Source: Pseudomonadota bacterium (GTDB taxonomy: Bacteria > Pseudomonadota > Alphaproteobacteria > Rhizobiales > Rhizobiaceae). From it: DNA of 6,179 nt. Both the position numbers and the translations under genes were made by a program. Shown in pieces: positions 1 through 4,724 of the stretch. The stretch covers positions 1-6,179 of the forward strand of contig JAEYXI010000238.1 in the NCBI GenBank assembly GCA_023428515.1, read 5' to 3'. The notes beneath the pieces are model-generated. The model did no database searches. It had not been told where the DNA came from and saw nothing but the letters and a program-made list of their open reading frames with translations. Position 1 is the stretch's first letter, and each line of letters starts with the position of its first letter.

Positions 1-864
1 AACCCCTATCGCGGCTGCGAGCACGGCTGCGTCTACTGCTTCGCGCGGCCGACGCACAGCTATATGGGGCTGTCGCCGGGGCTGGACTTCGAATCGAAGC
101 TCTTCGCCAAGCCGGATGCCGCCAAGCTGCTCGACAAGGAGTTGTCGAAAGAAGGCTACCAGCCGCGCACCATCGCCATCGGCACCAACACCGATCCCTA
201 CCAGCCGATCGAGAAACATTGGCGCATTATGCGCGAGATCCTCGAAGTGCTCGACGCCCGCAACCACCCCGTCGGCATCGTGACGAAGTCGGCGCTGGTG
301 ACGCGCGACATCGACATATTGTCGCGCATGGCCGAACGCGGGCTCGCCAAGGTGGCGCTGTCGGTGACGACGCTCGACCGCGTGCTGGCACGGACGATGG
401 AACCGCGCGCGTCGACGCCGACCAAAAGGCTGGAGGCGATCCGGCAGCTTACCGATGCCGGCATCCCGTCCTCGGTTATGGTGGCGCCGATCGTACCCGG
501 CCTTACCGACCAGGAGATCGAAAAAATCCTCGACGCCGCCCGCGCGGCGGGCGCGCAGGATGCAGGCTACGTGCTGCTCAGGCTGCCGCTCGAAGTCAGC
601 CCGATCTTCAAGGACTGGCTGCTGCGTCATTACCCCGATCGCTACAGGCACGTCATGTCACTGATCCGCTCGATGCGAGACGGCAAGGACTACGATTCGG
701 AATGGGGCAAGCGCATGCGCGGCACCGGCCCCTATGCCTGGCAGATCGGCCGCCGCTTCGAGATCGCGGCGCGAAGGCTCGGCTTCAACGCCAAGCGCAC
801 GTCGCTGCGCACCGACCTCTTCGTGCAGGCCGAGAAGAAGAACGAGCAGCTGATGCTGCTCTGA
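1..864 (+). CDS. PA0069-family radical SAM protein (5' end outside the window)
   Basis: The reading frame is open from base 1 and ends at TGA 862-864, giving 287 visible residues; the N-terminus, perhaps 80-100 residues, lies to the left. Visible residues 6-13 read CEHGCVYC, the CxxxCxxC motif that binds the [4Fe-4S] cluster in radical S-adenosylmethionine enzymes. Further on come GTNTDPYQP (about 61-69), the stretch around VTKSALVTRD, a segment with MEPRASTPTKRLEAI, and PIVPGLTD, all typical of the SplB-like COG1533 / PA0069 group. The C-terminus has a GPYAW segment and a basic helix. The members of this group that I know of have no established substrate, so no reaction is assigned; similarity to spore photoproduct lyase suggests radical chemistry but does not show DNA repair. 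It lies 143 nt upstream of rnhB on the same strand, a possible but unproven transcription unit. The family call is firm, the function unknown. Confidence 0.93.
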   Translation, partial: NPYRGCEHGCVYCFARPTHSYMGLSPGLDFESKLFAKPDAAKLLDKELSKEGYQPRTIAIGTNTDPYQPIEKHWRIMREILEVLDARNHPVGIVTKSALVTRDIDILSRMAERGLAKVALSVTTLDRVLARTMEPRASTPTKRLEAIRQLTDAGIPSSVMVAPIVPGLTDQEIEKILDAARAAGAQDAGYVLLRLPLEVSPIFKDWLLRHYPDRYRHVMSLIRSMRDGKDYDSEWGKRMRGTGPYAWQIGRRFEIAARRLGFNAKRTSLRTDLFVQAEKKNEQLMLL

Positions 865-1007
865 CGATCGGCAGGCTTCGCGCCCCGAACGTGTGAAGAA
901 TCCGTCCAGCCCCGCCCCTGGCTGCCGACGGAGCGCCTCCCGGGCGCCGCCCCAGCGGCCGGGAAGGCCTTGCGGAGAATCGGAACCGATGCGAGCATCG
1001 CCGCACC

Positions 1008-1739
1008 ATGGCTCCCGCGCGCCCCGATTCTCCGCCCCTCTTCGATCTCGACCAGAAGCCCGATTTCTCGTTCGAGAGGAAGGCGATGAAGGATGGGCTA
1101 TGGCCGGTGGCCGGGCTCGACGAGGCCGGCCGCGGACCGCTTGCCGGACCGGTGGTCGCGGCCGCCGTCGTGCTCAATCCGAAACGCATCCCTAGAGGAC
1201 TCGACGATTCGAAGCGGCTCACCGCCCTGCAGCGCGAGGCGCTGTTCGAGACGATCCTGAAGACGGCGCTCGGCGTCTCCGTGTCGTCGGTCTGTGCAGA
1301 GGGCATAGACCGCAGCAACATATTGAAGGCGAGCCTGGAGGCGATGCGCAGGGCACTTGCAGCGCTGCCGGTCGCCGCGCGCATGGCGCTGGCCGACGGG
1401 CGCGACGTGCCGCCGGGACTTCCCTGCGACTGCAAGGCGCTGATCAAGGGCGACCAGCGCTCACAGTCGATCGCCGCCGCATCGATCGTCGCCAAGGTCA
1501 TGCGCGACCGCATGATGCAGGGCTGCGGCAGGGCCGACCAGCGCTACGGCCTCGAAATTCATATGGGCTACGCGACTGAGCGACACCGCGCGGCGATCGA
1601 GATACATGGCCCGGCATCGCGGCTCCACCGCCTGTCCTTCGCGCCCTTCCGCCTCGTCGAGGCGGAGGAGGAGTTCGTGGAGGCCGACCTGCTCGAAGTC
1701 GAGATGCTCACGGAAGCCGAAAACGAAAAAGCCGCCTGA
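1008..1739 (+). CDS. rnhB: Ribonuclease HII
   Basis: This 243-residue protein is a type 2 RNase H. Such enzymes cut the RNA strand of RNA:DNA hybrids and start removal of single ribonucleotides misincorporated in DNA, in the cytoplasm with Mg2+ or Mn2+. The four acidic active-site residues are visible: D38 and E39 in [16 protein letters not shown]130 in ALADGRD and D149 in IKGD. The family segments DDSKRL (66-71), [12 protein letters not shown] (156-167) and GY..ERH are also present. The catalytic domain ends near residue 217. A glutamate-rich tail of about 25 residues follows, which is longer than in the E. coli enzyme. The start at ATG 1008 has no good Shine-Dalgarno sequence, and a small hairpin (987-1000, CGATG/CATCG) sits just upstream. 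ATG 1086 (residue 27, preceded by GAGAGGAAGG) is the alternative. I kept 1008 because rhizobial homologues as I recall them carry a similar leader (…PDFSFE…). The stop codon lies inside the terminator. Confidence 0.96.
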   Translation: MAPARPDSPPLFDLDQKPDFSFERKAMKDGLWPVAGLDEAGRGPLAGPVVAAAVVLNPKRIPRGLDDSKRLTALQREALFETILKTALGVSVSSVCAEGIDRSNILKASLEAMRRALAALPVAARMALADGRDVPPGLPCDCKALIKGDQRSQSIAAASIVAKVMRDRMMQGCGRADQRYGLEIHMGYATERHRAAIEIHGPASRLHRLSFAPFRLVEAEEEFVEADLLEVEMLTEAENEKAA

Positions 1740-1752
1740 GAAGGCGGCTTTT
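1726..1752. terminator. Bidirectional rho-independent terminator between rnhB and the atp operon
   Basis: A perfect 10-bp stem, AAAAGCCGCC (1727-1736) with GGCGGCTTTT (1743-1752), encloses the 6-nt loop TGAGAA. Read on the plus strand it ends in a run of T and serves rnhB. On the minus strand it also ends in a T-rich tract (TTTTTCG) and lies about 50 nt past the atpF stop, so it can end the atp transcript too. The rnhB stop codon TGA occupies the first three loop bases. A weaker set of mutually exclusive 5-bp pairings (TCGGG 1772-1776, CCCGA 1782-1786, TCGGG 1795-1799) lies between it and atpF. Confidence 0.88.
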
Positions 1753-1804
1753 CTGACAAGAGCGCAGATCCTCGGGACAAGCCCGATGATGACGTCGGGA
1801 GCGG

Positions 1805-2296
1805 TTAGTTCAGCTTGGACTTGAGTTCCTTTAGCGAGGACTTGAACAGTTCCTCGCCGGCCTTGATCTCGGGATTGTCGGCCAGCAGCTTGCGGGCAGC
1901 CTCGACCGCGATGTCGACCGCGCTCGAACGCACCTCATTGACCGCTTCGCGCTCGGCCTGGGCGATCTTCTGCTCGGCCATGGCGGTGCGGCGGGAAACG
2001 TAGTCCTCGGTCTTCTTGTGCGCGTCGGTGAGCAGCAGTTCGGCCTCGCGCTTGGCAGCCGTCACGATGTCGGCGGCTTCCTTCTCGGCTTCCTTGCGCT
2101 TCTGCTGGAACTCGGCAAGCAGGGCCTGCGCCTCTTCGCGAAGGCGGCGCGCTTCGTCGAGGTCGGTGCGGATCTTGGTGGCGCGCGCATCGAGCGCCTT
2201 CGAGATCATGCCCGGCACCTTCAGGTAGACGACGATGCCGAGGAAGATGAAGAGCGCTACGGTCGTCCAGACCGATGCAAGGGCGGTTGCATCCAT
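1805..2296 (-). CDS. atpF: F0F1 ATP synthase subunit b
   Basis: This 163-residue protein is one of two different b-type subunits forming the peripheral stalk that holds the F1 alpha3beta3 head still against the rotating c-ring. It has one N-terminal membrane segment (about residues 9-26, VWTTVALFIFLGIVVYL). A long charged helix rich in A, E, K and R follows to the C-terminus, as expected for a stalk coiled coil. The segment around EVRSSAVDIAVEAARKLL and the lysine-rich end are typical of alphaproteobacterial b subunits. It is the last gene of the F0 operon, starting only 5 nt after the atpF' stop. Its Shine-Dalgarno AGGAG (2306-2310) is formed by the last Arg and Ser codons of atpF', so the two genes are probably translationally coupled. 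That would suit the 1:1 need for b and b'. No F1 gene follows; the convergent rnhB terminator does. Confidence 0.95.
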   Translation of the reverse strand: MDATALASVWTTVALFIFLGIVVYLKVPGMISKALDARATKIRTDLDEARRLREEAQALLAEFQQKRKEAEKEAADIVTAAKREAELLLTDAHKKTEDYVSRRTAMAEQKIAQAEREAVNEVRSSAVDIAVEAARKLLADNPEIKAGEELFKSSLKELKSKLN

Positions 2297-2301
2297 GGCG
2301 C

Positions 2302-2916
2302 TTAGCTCCTGACCGACTTCACGGCGGCGGTGATATCGGCCTTGGCCGACTTGCCGCCGAGCGCCGAGACGATGGCCGAAGCGGTTTCCTCGGCGATCGA
2401 GCCGACGTCCTGCATGGCGGTGTCCTTGATCTTGGCGACGCGGATCTCAGCCTCGGCGAGCTTGGCTTCGAGGCTCGCCTCGATCGATTTGCGCGCCGTC
2501 TCGGCTTCCGCCTTGGCGTTGTCGCGGGCCTGCTGGCCGATCGTGTTGGCGTTGGCGCGGGCCTCGGCCAGTTCCTGCTCGTAGGCGGCGACGGCTGCGT
2601 CAGCCTCGTCCTTCATCTTGCCGGCATGCTCCACGTCCTGGGCGATGCGCGTCTCGCGCACCTCCATGATGTTGCCGAGGCGCGGCACGATGACCTTCTT
2701 CAGGAATAGGTAGAACAGGCCGAAGGTGATCGCCAGCCAGAGGATCTGCGACGGGAAGGTGGAGGGATCGAAGGGCGGGAAAGCACCCTCTGCGTGACCA
2801 CCCTCATGCGGCACTTCCGTGCCGGCGGCATGCCCGGCGTCGGCCGGCGCCTCAGCACCATGCCCGCCTTCGACTGAAGGCGCGGTTTCTTGCCCGTAGG
2901 CGTCCGTCACAAACAT
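2302..2916 (-). CDS. atpF2: F0F1 ATP synthase subunit b' (second b-type subunit)
   Basis: This 204-residue protein is the b' partner of subunit b (also called AtpF', AtpX or AtpG in different annotations). Photosynthetic bacteria and many alphaproteobacteria use a b/b' heterodimer where E. coli uses b2. Residues 1-46 form an unusual soluble leader rich in Gly, Ala, Glu and His (H19, H29, H37, H41, with two GGH repeats). The membrane segment is at about 55-76 (SQILWLAITFGLFYLFL), followed by KKVIVPRL and a long charged helix to the end. With the usual topology the leader faces the periplasm. The ATG at 2916 has the Shine-Dalgarno GAGGA (2923-2927) at 5-6 nt spacing. Another possible start, at the next downstream Met, would remove the membrane segment, so this start is secure. 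The gene lies 61 nt after atpE and 5 nt before atpF. Confidence 0.94.
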   Translation of the reverse strand: MFVTDAYGQETAPSVEGGHGAEAPADAGHAAGTEVPHEGGHAEGAFPPFDPSTFPSQILWLAITFGLFYLFLKKVIVPRLGNIMEVRETRIAQDVEHAGKMKDEADAAVAAYEQELAEARANANTIGQQARDNAKAEAETARKSIEASLEAKLAEAEIRVAKIKDTAMQDVGSIAEETASAIVSALGGKSAKADITAAVKSVRS

Positions 2917-2933
2917 CTCACGTCCTCGAACCG

Positions 2934-2960
2934 GAGCCGGCCGCCTGCGCGGACCGGCTC
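2934..2960 (-). other. Intercistronic RNA hairpin between atpE and atpF'
   Basis: GAGCCGG (2934-2940) pairs with CCGGCTC (2954-2960), and CCGC (2941-2944) pairs with GCGG (2949-2952). This gives an 11-bp GC-rich stem with one bulged base (2953) and a 4-nt loop. It lies in the 61-nt gap directly downstream of atpE, ends about 7 nt before the atpF' Shine-Dalgarno, and has no T-run, so it is not a typical terminator. A role in stabilising or processing the atpE message is inference only. Confidence 0.6.
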
Positions 2961-2977
2961 ACAACGGAAGAGCAGTA

Positions 2978-3202
2978 TCAGCCGAACAGCGCGAGCTGCG
3001 CGATGAGCAGCGAGAAGATGCCCAGAGCTTCCGTAACGGCGAAGCCGAAGATCAGGCGGCCGAACTGGCCGTCGGCAGCCGACGGGTTGCGCAGCGCGCC
3101 AGCCAGGTAGTTTCCGAAGATCGAGCCCAGGCCGATACCGGCTCCGCCCATGCCCAGGCACGCAATGCCAGCGCCGATGTAACGTGCTGCTTCAGCTTCC
3201 AT
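2978..3202 (-). CDS. atpE: F0F1 ATP synthase subunit c
   Basis: This 74-residue proteolipid forms the rotor ring that carries protons through the membrane. It has two hydrophobic helices, at about residues 8-33 and 47-72. The first contains the Gly-rich packing motif ([10 protein letters not shown], 18-27). They are joined by the polar loop RNP (38-40), which contacts the F1 stalk. The ion-binding carboxylate is E58 in [10 protein letters not shown]. No glutamine stands at the helix-1 position used by sodium-type rings, so proton use is most likely. The start is strongly marked by AAGGAGT at 6-nt spacing. The leader before it (about 3203-3240) is much richer in A/T than its surroundings, which fits the need for many c copies per enzyme. 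The gene lies between atpB (70-nt gap) and atpF' (61-nt gap). Confidence 0.97.
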   Translation of the reverse strand: MEAEAARYIGAGIACLGMGGAGIGLGSIFGNYLAGALRNPSAADGQFGRLIFGFAVTEALGIFSLLIAQLALFG

Positions 3203-3208
3203 TTTTCT

Positions 3209-3215
3209 ACTCCTT
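3209..3215 (-). promoter_or_regulatory. Strong ribosome binding site of atpE
   Basis: AAGGAGT stands 6 nt before the atpE ATG, followed by the A-rich spacer AGAAAA. It is the best Shine-Dalgarno match inside the operon and sits in an A/T-rich, probably unfolded leader. This suits high translation of subunit c. Confidence 0.8.
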
Positions 3216-3241
3216 GGTGGATCTCTAAAGTTTCGGTTGAA

Positions 3242-3256
3242 CCGGCACCATGCCGG
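3242..3256 (-). other. Intercistronic RNA hairpin between atpB and atpE
   Basis: CCGGCA (3242-3247) pairs with TGCCGG (3251-3256) around a 3-nt loop, 16 nt after the atpB stop. An overlapping palindrome CGGTTGAACCG (3234-3244) could compete with it. There is no T-run, so it is not a simple terminator. Its role is unknown. Confidence 0.5.
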
Positions 3257-3272
3257 CGTTTCTCTATGTTCC

Positions 3273-4034
3273 TCAGTGCCCCGGATGGATCGCGTCGTTG
3301 AGATTCATGCAGGTCAGGACCGCGAAGACATAGGCCTGCAGGAAGGCGACCAGGAATTCGAGGCCGGTCAGCGCGACCGCCATGCCAAGCGGCAGGACCG
3401 CGCCGGCGATGCCGGCGGCACCCATTGCCGAGAGCGACACGACGAAGCCCGAGAAGACCTTCAGCGTGATGTGGCCGGCGAGCATGTTGGCGAAGAGACG
3501 TACCGACAGGCTGATCGGGCGAGACAGGAAGGAGATCACCTCGATGGCGACGACAAGCGGCAGCAGGAGGCCAGGCACGCCGCTCGGCACGAAGAGGTTG
3601 AAGAAATGCAGGCCGTGCTTGCCGAGGCCGTAGAGCACGACGGTCAGGATGACGATCATCGCCAGCACGAAGGTGACGATGATGTGGCTGGTGACCGTGA
3701 AGAAGTATGGGAACATGCCGATCAGGTTGGCGACCAGCACGAACATGAAGAGCGAGAAGACCAGCGGGAAGAACCGCATGCCCTGCTTGCCGGCGGCGTC
3801 GCGCAGCATATTGGCGACGAACTCATAGGACATCTCCGCGACCGACTGAAGCCGGGAGGGGATGAGAGCGCGGGCAGACGTGGCGAAATAAAGGAACGCG
3901 CCGGCGACGACGACGGTCGCCACCATGAAGAGCGAGGAATTGGTGAAGGACAGGTCAAGCCCGCCGACATGGAAGTCGACGATCTTGTTGATGTGGAACT
4001 GGTGGATTGGATCGACCTTGTCCGGTGTAGCCAC
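3273..4034 (-). CDS. atpB: F0F1 ATP synthase subunit a
   Basis: This 253-residue polytopic membrane protein forms the two proton half-channels beside the c-ring. Hydrophobic segments lie at about 34-51, 88-112, 117-136, 155-172, 196-220 and 223-243. The essential arginine is R179 in [13 protein letters not shown], equivalent to E. coli R210. H188 and E226 occupy the positions of E. coli E219 and H245, the reciprocal pair found in mitochondria and many alphaproteobacteria. Q233 in FLQAY matches E. coli Q252. The start is GTG (4032-4034), giving [13 protein letters not shown], with AGGGGA (4041-4046) at 6-nt spacing. The nearby ATG at 4039-4041 is out of frame. The gene follows atpI by 62 nt and precedes atpE by 70 nt. 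Confidence 0.97.
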   Translation of the reverse strand: MATPDKVDPIHQFHINKIVDFHVGGLDLSFTNSSLFMVATVVVAGAFLYFATSARALIPSRLQSVAEMSYEFVANMLRDAAGKQGMRFFPLVFSLFMFVLVANLIGMFPYFFTVTSHIIVTFVLAMIVILTVVLYGLGKHGLHFFNLFVPSGVPGLLLPLVVAIEVISFLSRPISLSVRLFANMLAGHITLKVFSGFVVSLSAMGAAGIAGAVLPLGMAVALTGLEFLVAFLQAYVFAVLTCMNLNDAIHPGH

Positions 4035-4040
4035 TTGCCA

Positions 4041-4046
4041 TCCCCT
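4041..4046 (-). promoter_or_regulatory. Ribosome binding site supporting the GTG start of atpB
   Basis: AGGGGA lies 6 nt before the in-frame GTG at 4034. No in-frame ATG exists upstream before the atpI end that would give a sensible leader. The site abuts a hairpin (4047-4062) on its 5' side. Confidence 0.7.
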
Positions 4047-4062
4047 GAGGCCAGCCGGCCTC
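4047..4062 (-). other. RNA hairpin abutting the atpB ribosome binding site
   Basis: GAGGCC (4047-4052) and GGCCTC (4057-4062) form a perfect 6-bp stem with a 4-nt loop in the atpI-atpB gap. It ends exactly where the atpB Shine-Dalgarno begins. It leaves the site itself free, so it could hold the leader open or serve as a processing point; neither is shown. Confidence 0.5.
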
Positions 4063-4096
4063 CGTTAAATTCACATCCCCGGCAAAGCCAGGAAAT

Positions 4097-4495
4097 TCAA
4101 TCCTTGCGCCGCACGTCCGGACCCCTGTTCTGGCCCTGGCCGAATTCGGCGACCTTTCCGACAGAGCGCAGGACGTTGAGCACACCCGCGGCAAAGCCGA
4201 GCAGCAGGAAGACGACGAGGCCCCAGGGCGAACTGCCCGCCAGCCTGTCTATCATCCAGCCAAGACCTGCTCCGACCGCTATTCCCGCGATGAACTCGCT
4301 GGATAGCTTCATTGCCTGGCCGTAGCCGGTGGCGCCGCCGGCGCCTTCCTTCCTCTCCTGCCTGTCCGGCTGTCTCGTGGCAAGGGATGCTTCGAGATTT
4401 CGACGGCGGCGTTCAAGGTCGTCGTCGCGGTGGTCCCCACCCTGTCTGCCTGGCCCGGATTTTCCGGTTTCGCCTGGCCCGTTCGTACCGGCCAT
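4097..4495 (-). CDS. atpI: AtpI/AtpZ-family ATP synthase assembly protein
   Basis: This 132-residue protein is a small membrane protein encoded first in many F0 operons. Members assist c-ring assembly or ion supply but are not part of the finished enzyme. Residues 1-60 are hydrophilic and highly charged, with DLERRRRNLEASL near 26-38, a pattern common in the rhizobial proteins. Two membrane segments follow at about 66-83 (SEFIAGIAVGAGLGWMI, small-residue rich) and 90-109 (PWGLVVFLLLGFAAGVLNV). A short basic tail ends the protein. The ATG at 4495 is preceded by a perfect AGGAGG at 5-nt spacing. It is the first gene after the operon promoter. Confidence 0.92.
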   Translation of the reverse strand: MAGTNGPGETGKSGPGRQGGDHRDDDLERRRRNLEASLATRQPDRQERKEGAGGATGYGQAMKLSSEFIAGIAVGAGLGWMIDRLAGSSPWGLVVFLLLGFAAGVLNVLRSVGKVAEFGQGQNRGPDVRRKD

Positions 4496-4500
4496 CGCAA

Positions 4501-4506
4501 CCTCCT
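4501..4506 (-). promoter_or_regulatory. Ribosome binding site of atpI
   Basis: AGGAGG, a full match to the anti-Shine-Dalgarno core, is 5 nt before the atpI ATG and fixes that start. Confidence 0.8.
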
Positions 4507-4551
4507 AGCCTCGGCAGCGGGCTACTTTTCCGTCCGCTCCAAGTCGCGGGC

Positions 4552-4580
4552 AACATAGTTAGGGGCCTGTGCCCCGTCAA
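4552..4580 (-). promoter_or_regulatory. Predicted sigma-70-type promoter of the atpIBEF'F operon
   Basis: On the minus strand TTGACG (4575-4580, preceded by C as in the alphaproteobacterial CTTGAC box) and TATGTT (4552-4557) are separated by exactly 17 nt. Transcription would begin near 4545, leaving a leader of about 50 nt before the atpI ATG. A perfect dyad occupies the spacer and another lies upstream. Called by eye; no start site has been measured. Confidence 0.7.
4562..4575. repeat. GGGGC/GCCCC dyad in the spacer of the atp promoter
   Basis: GGGGC (4562-4566) and GCCCC (4571-4575) flank 4 nt and lie between the -10 and -35 boxes, touching the last base of the -35. It is upstream of the predicted start, so it would act as DNA (operator-like) and not as RNA. 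It could be chance in GC-rich DNA. Confidence 0.45.
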
Positions 4581-4599
4581 GCCGGGCAGAGGCTAGGCA

Positions 4600-4617
4600 T
4601 ACAGACTAATTTCTGTA
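4600..4617. repeat. TACAGA-N6-TCTGTA inverted repeat upstream of the atp promoter
   Basis: A perfect 6-bp inverted repeat sits in an A/T-rich island (about 4600-4634) in the gap between atpI and the hydrolase gene. Its centre is about 63 bp upstream of the predicted atp start site, a position commonly used by activators. No known regulator is assigned. The rest of the gap (4496-4724) holds no gene that I can see. Confidence 0.45.
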
Positions 4618-4724
4618 ATAAAATCAGTTATTTATGGAAGTGCGACATAGTGCGCGGTCATTTCCACCGGGGATGGCCGGCGAATCCATGCGCCGAGCCG
4701 GCACGGGAGGACGCCGGCGAGGGA

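Noticed and set aside
219..896. A 225-codon frame overlapping the radical SAM gene on the same strand
   Set aside because: Arg/Ala/Pro-rich composition, no start site or motif, and it covers a firmly identified gene.
1086..1088. ATG 1086 as the rnhB start
   Set aside because: It has a fair ribosome site and keeps the catalytic domain, but the 26 residues before it resemble the leader of rhizobial RnhB as I recall it; kept only as an alternative.
785..1513. A 242-codon minus-strand frame opposite rnhB
   Set aside because: Ser/Arg/Ala-rich shadow of a gene whose active-site residues are all visible on the plus strand.
2275..2709. A 144-codon plus-strand frame opposite atpF'
   Set aside because: Gly/Leu/Asp repeats arise from the opposite strand of the Ala/Glu/Lys-rich stalk helix; no independent evidence.
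4039..4041. ATG just upstream of atpB as its start
   Set aside because: It is out of frame with subunit a; the in-frame start is GTG 4034.
3237..4325. A 362-codon plus-strand open frame opposite atpB and atpI
   Set aside because: Its product is almost entirely D, E, H, R and Q, which is what antisense of hydrophobic membrane-protein codons gives. The minus-strand genes here are certain.
4697..4718. GCCGGC...GCCGGC hairpin just after the hydrolase stop, as a terminator
   Set aside because: Only 6 bp with a 10-nt loop and no T-run; GCCGGC is common by chance in this DNA.
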